Below, in pieces: positions 37,721-50,300 of a stretch of 64,000 bases of DNA. The stretch covers positions 35,388,425 to 35,452,424 of the forward strand of contig NC_132879.1 of NCBI RefSeq assembly GCF_030463535.1, given 5' to 3'. Source of the DNA: Salminus brasiliensis. Its lineage: Eukaryota; Chordata; Actinopteri; Characiformes; Bryconidae. Both the position numbers and the translations under genes were made by a program. Within the stretch, counting starts at the first letter, position 1. The number at the start of each line of letters is the position of its first letter. The notes under the pieces were generated by a model. It saw only the letters and a list, made by a program, of their open reading frames with translations, did not search any database and was not told the DNA's origin.

Positions 37721-40700
37721 TGCAGCTCCTGTATGCTCACACTGCAGTACAGAGTGTCAGGCATAGGGTTGAGCAAAACTCTGTACTGTATAATGTAGAT
37801 CTGTAGAATTCTGAGCCTATCGAAAGATTCTGTGTGTGTGTGTTGCTTTTTAGCTGTGGGACTTTGAGGCTAATAAGAAGATGGCTGAATGCAGTGGTCA
37901 CTTAAGCTGGGTTCCCTGTGTGCAGTTCTCTCCCAGTGGCTCTCTCCTCCTTTCCTGTTCTGATGACCAGACCATCCGAGTAAGCATTGAACTCCTACTC
38001 TTTACTATTTATGTTGAATACCAGCCCCAGCCCTTCTTTTTGATATCTGCACAATTCAAATTTGTTGAATCATTACCAATATAAAAGTGCTTTGGTGTGA
38101 AATGGTTTATTGTGGAAAGGTTTACTGACTACTTACAATGGTAATGGGAGCCAGGGGCCTGTGTCAACAGTGCATAATAAAATGACCATTTTATTTACTA
38201 TCTAATATATACAATGAACACTTCCTCTGGGTTTGATACACTCCAAATGCCCAAATGTGGACACCCCCTCTAGCGACTTTACGTGGTAGCCTTTGCTTAC
38301 ACAGATGTGCAAATGCGCACACACACACACAGCTTGCCTAGGCCCTTTAGCAGATAAACAGTAAAACGAGCAATGGAACTGTATTCATTAGAATGACTGA
38401 GCGTTTGACACCACACTGATTTTGTATTATTTTTGAATGATTTATGTTGAAATTTTGGAAAACTGATGGTATGTCCTCTCTCTGTGTGCTCAGTATAGTA
38501 ATTAGTAATCATTTTCAAGGTAGTTTTCAATGGTACCTTTTCAGTTCATTGAATCTTTTAATTTTCAGCCATTGAGATGTGTATAGTTCATCAGCAGGGT
38601 CTTAGCAGGATTTAGAATTTTTTAGTAATTGTTTTAAAATGGTAAGCTACATGTTCTGAACCACTCATACACATTTGATATTACTTACCATGTAAAACCA
38701 TGTCCAGTCCATCCTTTAACATGTGTGTGTTTTGTCGTAGCTGTGGGAAACTGAGCGTGTGCACACATCCTCAGCTGTAGCTCTGAAGAGGGACTTTGAC
38801 GTTCACTTCAATCGAAATGACATCACGGTTGTGGCAGCTGACAGCAAGAACAGGTTACAGGTACATATCCTGTATGAGACAAATGTTTCTCAGTATCTAC
38901 TGATATCCCATGTTGCTCGCTGCCTACACAGGTAGGCAGATATTTAACTAAATAATACCTTCAAATGACAAACCTTTAAAATAGTTCATTAAAACACTCC
39001 CTGTGTCCCTGCATGCAGCCAGTATTTAATCACCTTAGCTGGTAGAATCAGTAAAACGCTCATCTGCGTCTGTAATTGTGGCTGGATAAGACATTCTGTA
39101 GCTAATGTTACCTAGCTAGTAACATCTGACAAGAAGAAGAAACTAGATGTTGACCCTCTAACCATTTGAAACCTGCCTGAGCCCACTCGAGAGGCATGCA
39201 TGCTAATCCCATCAACCTGTAACATTTTATGTTAACCAGACAAACAATACACACTGCTTCAGACTTGATAGCTCATAACTGAAGAGGACGTCACTGCTTG
39301 TAAGTTCATTTTCATCCAGGCGGCTTTTTAGGAAAGATTATTATTGCTTTCTATCGCCTGGTTGCATCAAAGATACATGTTAAGATTCTTTTAATAATTT
39401 GTATTAATTTTTATTTTCGAGTACAAATAGTTGTTGAGAGTTAGCTTTATGCACAAGAAAGATCAGTGCTATACAATTATTAGTTGGCAAATATGTGTCA
39501 TTATTTAGATATAAGATTTTAATTACAATTAATTTTGTAATTAGTTTTATTATGTTCTAGATATGATGCTGCCTTAACCTTCAATAAAATAAAATAAAAT
39601 AAAGTAATATACCCAAATGTGGTATATATAGTGAATGAATTGTAAAGAATTTAATGTATAAATAATAAGTATATGATGTAGGCCTGTCACATTAACTATT
39701 ATATATATTGACCCAAAAATAATTGCAATAAACAGCAGTATTGTCATTTTTAAGACCATTTTATGTCACTGATATAAAAATGACATAATAGCATAATAAT
39801 GCAATTACACCCTGTATAGAAGTGTAAATGAGGTGTATTTATTTGTTTGTTGAAAGTTTTTTTTTCTTCCAATTTTTTTTTAAGAAAGCAAAAAAAAAAA
39901 AAAAAAACATTTCCCTGTCTAAGTCCACTCTGTGTGTGTAGAGGCACTATTATTCATGCATTGGATTGGCTGAAATATGGGTGATGTTTTGTAAATAAAC
40001 GTCTAGTAAACACAGTGAGAAATATCAAGGTCAGCTAAAATGTATTGAGTTCATGTCCATATATTCTACAGCAAGTCGGCAACATAATTATCATGCCAGA
40101 TTGACATTGGTTGGGGTGAAAAATGTCCAGATGTGGGTTTACAAGCCCATTTACAACCTTGAATAAAAACTGCTATTTCTTTTGGGTTGCCTTGGGTTAA
40201 GCACTATAACTGTAAGAAAATTGTACTTGTACTTTGACGATGTTGCTGTCCTCTCAGCAGAATGTATGGTTAGCTATCTAAAGAGATTGCAGCTGCTCGG
40301 CTAGGGTTAGCTTTTAGCCTGGCCTCTGCCTAGCAACTGCTCTCTTCTCCAGATTTGGTTTCCTCACACGCTGCAGTACTTTTGAGTTCCTCGCCTGATG
40401 TGTGGTTAGATTTAGTATGAGGTAGTCCTGTTTGTTTTGTAGCGAGCGAATTTTGGAAAGAAGAGATGGTAAATGCTGGTCAGCTATTTAGCCGAGTGCA
40501 GATACCCCTCCGTGAGTTACTCTTTACCAAACACTGGCACATGACAGCTTTAGGTTTTGAAAAGCTTTCGACAGTGGGCTGGTTTTATGTTAACTGTGGA
40601 GGCATAAATATAATGAGTCAGGACTGTTACGTAGCAGTTTTGGGCTTTTGGAACTGGTCTGTTTTACAGCTCTGTTTGGGATTTTCTTTTTGATGAAGAG

Positions 40701-41126
40701 AGAACAGTGTTTGAGGTTCATGGTGTGTCACACTGTGTGCCATGTACTGAACAGTCATTATGCAACTATGCCACAGTGAATCATATTTAGTGAATCCATA
40801 ATACTTCCTGACATGTTTGAAATGCTTGCGGTGGAATGTGATTTTTTTTTTTCCCCCAGTGCTGTCCTTCCAGTATCTGACTGTGTTTGCTCTTTGTGTG
40901 TAAGGTGCGTTCTGGACCAGCAGGGACTCTAGTGTTTGAGTCTGGGGAGCAGAAGTCGAGGATTCGCAGCACATGTATTTGCAGACAGACTCCTGCTGTG
41001 GCGTTGGGGATGGAGGACGGCACGGTGCAGGTAACACGTGCCTTGTTTCCGGACTACCATATGCGCTGTGCTTCCTCAGAGGGAGGCATCTTTATTTTTG
41101 CCTGCCTTAGAGCCTCCATATGCCTC

Positions 41127-41210
<84 letters not shown>

Positions 41211-41342
41211 TACCTCTCACCTTGCTTGAGGATGTCACTTTTCGTTTTCTGTAATGAGATCTGACGCGGCTGTTGACCTTCTGTACTTACCCCATATCTC
41301 TCTACCACACTCTTTCTGTCTCTCTTTGGCACCTCGCCTCTC

Positions 41343-41373
<31 letters not shown>

Positions 41374-44300
41374 ACACACACAAGCTTACTTTCTCAGTCT
41401 CTTTCTCATGCTCTCTGTCTTGTTCTCCTTCACACTTTGTCTGTCTCTCTCTCTATCTCTCTCTTTTTCTTCTGTCTCTTGCACTCTCTGGCATGCACTC
41501 TCTGTCGTGCTCTTCCTTGCACTCTCTCCTTCTCTCTCTCACTCTCTCACGTTCTCTGACCCCTGTGACGAGTCGAGGGAAAAGCCAGCAGTAGCCGCTG
41601 CTGCCAGATGGACGAAGTTCGTCCCTGCTGGAGCTGCACCTCCTCTTCACATTTATTAAAGGCCCTTTAGCCTCGGCCAACAGCAGCTTTCCTTCATTTT
41701 AATTACGCCTCTCCATCTCTGCCTCAGCTTCAGCCCTTTCCTACCACAACACGCTCTCTTCTTTCCAGGCAAATGGAGAGTGGAGACACAGTGGAGACAG
41801 GCAGTGATGGAGCGAGTTGGGATAAAAGCTGATGTTGTGTCAGCGTTGAACATATGTTGACTTTCAGGTGCAGCTGTGGAGCTCAGAACAAATGTTGTGG
41901 TGGTGACATTAGAGCCATCCTTCACAGTAATATCATTCAGCCATCATTCAGAATATTTCACGCTGTTACATATGTAAAATTTCCATGTTGTCAAATTTAC
42001 AAAGAGCAAATTACAAAGCGGAAATGTACTATTATATATTATGAATACACACAGTTTCATTGATGCAGAGCATCAATTTCCTGTAGTCATTTAGATATCC
42101 GTAGATTCAAATAACATCCCCCATACAGTGCTCTCCCCTGGTTTGCCAGATAGCAAATGAGTCATTCAGTCATAGAATGACTACAGGACTTCGTCTGGGT
42201 GTTGGAACACAGCCACAGCTGGCCACAGTTGGGCCAGTTTTGGCTGAAACCCAGAATTCTCTAGGAACGTTTCACATAGCAAGTTGCATGTGTGCAGAAT
42301 TAAGAAACCCTCAGAAACCATAAATGTACCTGCTACAGCTTGGCCAATTTTGATCCATAATACAGTTTCCGCAGCCTGACTTGTAACTGACCCAAAAGTG
42401 TCTTAACTGGGCCAGTGTATTGACCATAATTGTCTGCTAGCTGAGTTTCAGACTGGTGGGATATGCTGTCTTTTGCTGGCTGTTTTGGCTGCATTTTTGA
42501 GGACAAATATGTAGACATAGTAAATGTTCAAACATGTATGTTAAATGTGTGTAAAATTACAAAGTAGTGTTTTATAAGTTTTGACTTATTTTGGTTGGCA
42601 GTGGCAAAATCCTCATCACAGTGAGTAAGAAAATGAACCGCATCGGGTTAGTGCTTGGCGATGCAGTACCTTCTAACTCCAACAGAGGGAGGCTAACTAC
42701 AAGGCTTTTCAGCAATACTTAGGAAGAGTCGTCCTATTTATGGCCTTGCATGGCTTCATTTTATTGGCCTTGCATTGTGTTCGTTGCGGAATGAAGTGCG
42801 AGGCTATTTACGTGTGTTTATACTCCATCACAGGCCGGAAGAATAGGCCTAAGTGCTAGGCAGGTGCTGAGGACGATTGGTTGGAAAGCTCTGCAGCTGC
42901 TGAACATACAGCAGACGACAGTGCTGGCGCTAGGGTTAGAGCTAGGCACAGTGCAGGTACAGTAGGATGTGTTGGTGTCTGTTTGAATGTGTGTATGTGT
43001 GTTTATTACCAATTTAGTAGGTGTTTCTAAGCAGAGAGAACAAAACTGTGAGGACTCCAGCCTTCAAAGTCGCGAACATACATTGGACGTTTTTGGTCAA
43101 CGATAGAAACACTCTTGAATCTCCGCTGCCTCCCCACACATGATTCCTGCGTATGATTGAGAACCAAATTCAAATGCAGACATAGTTATAGTCAGTTAAG
43201 AGTGTACCATATTGTGCCATATTGAACATATTGAATCCCTCGTGGTGGTGGAGGTGTTTATTATAGAGGTTAACTGCTCCACTTTGGCGTCTCCATTGCT
43301 CTGAACTTCTCACCGGAGTTGTCCTTCCCCTCTGGCCTTTTTGGGCCAAAGGTGGTAACATCTTGTGAACCGCTAACTTTGTTGGACGGCTAGAACTGCC
43401 ATAGTGAAGGTGTACTTTACACATTGAGTGACTCTTAGCGGCATAACAGTGCCCCATGGGCCATTGATGCCAGAAGGGTTTGATTCCGGCTAGTGTTACA
43501 GAGCCACTGTGGATGTGCCACTGTGGATGCGCCACAGACCTCACTCTCAGCTGCAGAGATCCATTGAAGCCAGTACTGAATGTCGCGCCATATGATTTAT
43601 TTATTTATTTATTCTTTTTTTACAGTGCGGTTCTGCACAGGAATTCACGGCCCCTTGCCAACTTTGTAAATGTTTAAATGCAAAAAGTGAAGTGAATTTC
43701 ATCTTAAGAAACAATGCACTGAACATCACAAAAGCCCTTTCTGAGTTTGTCTGGAAAGGTTAATTGTAGCATCCAGCCTGGTCCTTGATTGGTATCTGCG
43801 CCACCAGCGCTGATTCATCTGGTTCATCTCTAGCACTGCTGGTGTAGGAGCTAACGTTAAACTGAGCTAGTAAGGAGGAACATTCCAAAAGCCTGAAATG
43901 AGACTCAACTGACACTACACAGAATAAGCTTCATAAGTCTGAGAGAGAGCTGGATCCAAAAGTACCAACCCACCCCTCCGATGTTCTAAAAATGGTAAAA
44001 GACTACATTGAAGGCAGCTCTTCTTTTGAATATTGATCATATCATTTGCATTGATTGTCAGAATTGGCTTAGTTAGCTGTTGTTTTGTGATAAAAGAATG
44101 GAGCCTGATGGAAGTTCTTTGAGTGGTAAGGGTTTTTAGGGTTTTAGGATTTTTTTTTTCTTCATTCTTCTCTCATGGTTCTCTGGGAGATTTTGGCTGG
44201 ATGGCAGATGCTCACAGGGCTGTCAGTCCTGATCTGTCAGACAGACCTGATTAATCTCACACGGAGTTAGGCTGTGTTTGATGTGCCTTATCATTGTCAG

Positions 44301-47300
44301 CCTTTCACACCATGCCTTCTATTCAGCTTTTCTCTGCTCTTTCTTTCTCTCTCTCTTTCGCTCTCTCTCTTTCTCCCCCTCACTCTCCCTCCCATCAGTT
44401 GTCTTCTCTTGACTCTTTTTCCCTCCTAAGCGACTGATGCTTTTTTCGTGTTCAGTTTTGAGGGTTCTTCAGAGAGCTTTGCCTTATCATGGGTAGTTAA
44501 TTATTTATTTATTTATTTGTTTATTTCTTGCTTCTTGTTCAGGGACCTCTGTGCCATTTAACAAGTTTTCTGTGGCTAAGTCGCAGGGTCTGTTTAAAAA
44601 AAAAAAAAAAAAGAACTGTCTTTATTTGATTGCAGCCATGTCTATTGTTCTGTTAGTCTTCCCCTCACTAGCTCTCCATCCTGTCTATGCAGGTGCTCGA
44701 AGTTCCTTCTGGCCATACTTTAGCTACACTCCTTGGACACACAAAAACTGTCCACCACTGTCTCTTCACTGACGATGGACAAACACTCATCACGTCTTCA
44801 GAAGATACTACAGTCAGGGTAATTGCTCTACTGCATTCACACAGTTACCCATTACATGATGGTTGGGTCATACTGTACATGCTTATTTAACATTGGGTGC
44901 ACTATAATATTAGTTGCTAACCATGTCTGCACTTTACTGCCTTAAATGGTTTTTCAAAGGAATCTTTGAGCAAAAATATAGGTACCGGCAATAAAAGCTC
45001 TCCCCCCCCCCACTTACCACAATTAAATTAAATTTCAGACACTGTATGGTATAATGTTGTCAATAAAAATGGACAATAATACAGACAAAACACAATGCAG
45101 ACATTTTTAGTGGTTGTTAGCTACATTAGCCTCACAGCTCCAGTGCCAAACCAAAGACACAAACCTCTGACCCTGACTAGTCAACTCCATATGGGAAAAT
45201 TCCTTTAAATCCCTAGTAAGGAGCAGTTATCCAATAAAACTGCTGTACACAGTAGTGCTTGTCTCAGGACAGACGTTGCCTTTTATATGCTGATGTAAGA
45301 TATTCTCCAGCTTACATGCACGTCATTATTTTACCTTTATAAAAACGTCATTTGAAAGCAGCATATAAAAGGGTAACTTCTATAACACCGCATCACTCCA
45401 GTGGGATGTAACTGACATTTTTTAAAGGCTTTCTCCCCCTCCCCCCGCAGGTGTGGAGATGGAGGACAGGAGAGTGTTTGATACTAGCCGGCCATAAAGA
45501 GCCAGTCAGGAAGTTTCATCTTCTTGGCTCGTCTTCTTCCTCACCTGCTCTTTTATCCTGGTCATTTGATGGCACAGTTAAGGTAACTACCGAACCACTG
45601 CAATCATTGTTTTTTTTTTGTTTTCTTTTCTATAAGCATTTTGAGGTGGATCATTTGTGGATCATTGTCTTGTTGCATTAGAGTGAATTGATACAAATCA
45701 GAATTTATGCTTCTTTCAAGCAAGGCATCTTAGTCCTGATGCAGTGCCTCCTCAGACCATCACACTACCACCACCATGCTTCACAGCTGGAATGAGGTTC
45801 TCATCTGGAAAGCAGAGTTTTTGCCATTGCAAGGCCCATGTAGCCAAAAACATTTCTGCTCTTCCTGGACAGCATTCGTCTTTCTGCCATGGAGCCCAAT
45901 TTGCCCAGTGTTCTGATAGTTGATAGTCATCAACAGTGACCTAAGCTGAGAGCCTCTAGTACTTTCAGATATTGCTCTTGTGTTATTTGTCACTTCCTGG
46001 ACGATTTTATACTTTCTCCATTTGGAAAGCATAGCTCTAATTGTGGTGGGGGCCTAGACCTCAGAAATGGCTTTCTAACCTTTATCAGATTGATAAACAT
46101 TCACAACCTTTTCTGAGGTCTTCAGGAAACTTATCTATGGCATGACATGCCTGACTGGAAAACATTTGTGCTATCAAGGTCATTCTCATTTAAAGTCTCA
46201 AAGTTAGAGTTTGATTGGACAGGGCAGTCCCAAATCAAGGCTTATCATTAACAAGGAAGCACCCACAATGGTTACGGATCGCTGATTCTAATGAACTCTT
46301 TAATTTGGGAGCATTATCTGGGGGCGCAAATGCCTTTTAATACCTGAGATGGCATAATTGATTCCTTGCATACCAAAGATGAAAAAAGAAGTATCAAGCT
46401 TTTGAGGCAGTTTCCCTGCCGGACTGTGACTATATACTGTATATCTCGAAAACCACTATAAAAAATGTGCAGATGGGGCAAACACTTCTTCACAGCGCAG
46501 TATAATCTTTGTGTGTCTCTTTGTCAGGTGTGGGACCTAAACTGTGGAAAGAAGCTGCAGGATCTTGAGTGCCATAAAGGTACTGTCCTGTCTGGTGACA
46601 TTTCTCCTGATGAACGCCTCTTTTCCACCGCTTCAGCAGACAATACGGCAAAGGTGAGAGAGAAAGACTCTTTAACAGAGCTTTTTACACATGAATTAAG
46701 AGTCAAAGACCAGGAAGATAAAATGTGGGCATCTTTTCACTGTAATGACACTGTAATGACACTGTAATGACTGTAATGTAATTGGTCACATGAATGAGAT
46801 CCCTCAAGGTAGACACATCACAAGATCAGAACACAGGTCTTGAATGCTCCTTGATGGTAATGAGAATTTGAATGTTCTCATACTAGAACTAGTCATTCAC
46901 CTGAAGTTCAGACGCATTGGAACAAACCATCCAGTGTCTGTCACAGTGGTTTTGGCTGTTTTCTTCATACAACAAATACTTACCAATGCTTGTGTCAGTG
47001 GCTCCAGGACTATGAACAGTGTCCTAAAATGTCACCTGCACACATTCACAAAAACCTGCTTATGACTGCCAAGAACCTGCATGACCGTTTAGCTCAAGAG
47101 AGTGATGCACCGTTCCACTGTGCAGCGTTGCTTACACAAACATAAACTTCAAGGAAGAGTCATAAGAACGAAACCTTACCTCCAACCTGATCAGAAAACA
47201 TAAATGTACGCTACAGAAACTGGATGAATTTTGTTAAATTAGAACTCTGGAAAAATTAGAATTAGGGGAAAAAAAGGAACTGCATTTCAGGCAATTGTAC

Positions 47301-50300
47301 AGCATAGGAGTGAGTCTGGGTCACTCCTAGATCTGAGCTGCTACAGAAAGCATTTGCAAGCTGTGATTTCTGCCAAAGTGGTGGTGTTTGGGTGGGGATT
47401 ACAAAGTCCTGACTCTGTAAGGTAAGACTTTTTCACAGGCCACATTAATGATTTAGATTTACATGAAAAACATCCAAACCTTTAAGCATATGAATAACAC
47501 GCATAATTAATATAATATAACTACAGTTGTTACATCAGTTATCAGAACCCCCATAAGTTGGTATCAGTCAAGCCCCACACAAAATGGACCCCTTTCCATC
47601 CCAGCTGAACCTCAGCTGAAACAAATAGTTTCTGTCTGCCCTTTATTCTGACCTTGAACCACACCAGAACCTCAGGAGCTAAACTTTAAGAAGTTATGTC
47701 AGCTGAGTGTAAAAGCACAGCATCTTCCAGTAGAAGGAAGGTGTTAAGAGAGAAAGCCTGCTTTAGCAGAGGAAGCTGAGGTGGGTTCCCACTGGGACAC
47801 AGCTCAGTTCCCTCACAGTATGGCTGGCCTCAGGGCTCAGGCTGTACACACACCTGTTCCTGCTACAACAGCAGTGCTTTGCTTCTACTGTCTGTGTGTG
47901 TGCGTGAGAGATAGAGAAACAGAGAGACAGTGTAGCGTGTGTGTGTGTGTGTAAGTGTGTGTGTGAAATGCAGCACAGGGCTGTTTTGGATATGTTCATG
48001 CCATCGCTGCTGGTGTGCTCATTAACCGTGCAGCTGCAGTCCAACATTGCTTAATTAGCGCTGTAGGCCTTTACCCTGGACACACACAAAGACGTGCACA
48101 CATACAATCTTTCTCTCTGTTGTCTCTGAGGTCATATTAAAGTCTGCTAGTCTGAATGTGTGGAAGAATGAGGGGCTAATGAGTTGAAGCAGTGTTTTGT
48201 TCTCCAGTTTTCTGTGTGCTGATGAGCTTTCTAATGAGATGCTGTGTTCATCACTGTCTGCCAGTCGGCAGTGAAACAGACACAGACCAGTGTGAACCCT
48301 GAGAGTTCTGGTTTGATTACAAGTGAAAATATTATCTACAAATCATGGTTTGTTTTGCTAGTCCTTCAATGGCTTGTTTCCCTGTACTGTTCCAGGGTTT
48401 AACACGGCTCCGTTCACTGCTGATCACAGAAAAAAACGTGTTCATCCTATAAATGACCTCTGTGCCCTCAGGTGTGGAGCTGTGCCTCGTGGGAGATGGT
48501 GTTCCTCTTGAAAGGTCACAAAGCTTGCGTCCGCAGCTGCCGTTTCTCCTGGGATGGCAAGCGACTTGCTACTGGCGATGACAACGGAGAGATCAGGGTG
48601 AGTGGTGTGGAATCAATGGGACAACAGGACAGTAAGGAATGTTTATAGGACCTGCACTACTGTGAAGCCGCTGATTGGTCAAAAATCTAATTAGCACTTT
48701 TACATTTATAGCATTTGGCAGACACTCGTACACTCATACACTCGTATCACTCGTAGACTGACAAAGGTCTTGACTGAGCACTCTTCTTATATAGTGTGGT
48801 ATGCTTGCCTGAGTATGTAATAGTCGAGGAACAACCTCAATAAATGTTCCTCTACACTATAAAAGGAAATTGTTCATTAACAACCTCAATAACCATTCTT
48901 ATACACTTTTAGAATAGGAGATATTGGTCCATACAAAACCTCACTAAACACTCTTGTACCCTAAAATAGTATATAATAAGTCTGTAAACAACCTCAAGAG
49001 GTATTAGTCCACAAACAACCTCTAAACACTCATATACACTAGAATAGGATATATAGAATATATAACATTAGTAAGCACTCTTATACACTAATAAATGAGA
49101 CATTCATCTGTAAATGCCCAAATAAACACTATAATACACTATTATAGAGGATATTAGCTACATCAATAAACAGTCTTGTGCCCTGGAATAGGAGTTATTA
49201 GTTCATAAACAACCTCCATAAACGCTCCTATACACTAGTATAGGAGATGGTAGCCCATAAGCAACCCAAATAATCATAAATAACCAGCAAACACTCTTAA
49301 GAATTAGAATAGGAGATATTAGTCCCTAAACAATCACAAGCACTCTTGGACACTGGAGGATATTAGTCCATAAGTAATCTCTATACACTAGTATAGTAAT
49401 TTAACAACCTCAGCAACCTCTTATACACTGATAGGTATTAGTCCATAAATGACCTCCCTAAATACTCTTATACAGTTGTATAGAATATATTAGCCTGTGA
49501 ACAACCTCAGGAAACATGTATATACACTAGAATAGGATATATTAGTCTGTAAAAAAGCCAAAGTAAACATTCCTTTTTTTACTGGATATTATAGATCTTA
49601 GTCCATACACAACCTCTATAAACACTCTTATACACTAGGAATGGAGAAACGAGTCCAAATGAGATAGTAGGTTTGAGTTGTTATGTATTATACGAGTCCA
49701 TAAACAAACTCAGAAATGGTTTCTCCCTTGCTTTTACATTGTGGCATATTGATGGCACCAGGTTATAACCAAGGTTGCACCAGGCAATGAAGGGTCAAGA
49801 ACTATAGTCTGATTAGAAAGTCAGGCTATTCACGCTGAATGCCCATCCTAACGGTACACATATAGACCCAAAATTCACTTAACTTAATATTGCATACTAT
49901 GGTTGTTATTTTTTATTTATTTATTTTTTTTTAATTTTATTATATTTAAAATACATTTATAATGATATATTTATAATTATTTATAATTGTATAATTACTT
50001 GTTTGGCATTTGCATTTAGGATTTAGCACCAGAGCAATGAGGCTAATATAGCTTACAAGCAGCAGAAGCTTATGTAAAACATTTTCAACAATCAGTTAGC
50101 ATTGTGCAAAGCCATGTCTATATCATCACACACTTGCCTCAAACCATGTCGAGTTGTTGGGTAATCTCCAGTAGACTTACTTATGTTTTTCTGGCAGTGT
50201 TTCTGTTAGCTATAAAAATACATAGACAGTATTCATGCTTCAGAATGGCTGCTACTCTTGTTTTAGCTGCGTAAAATATGTTTGCATAAACCTCCATTCC

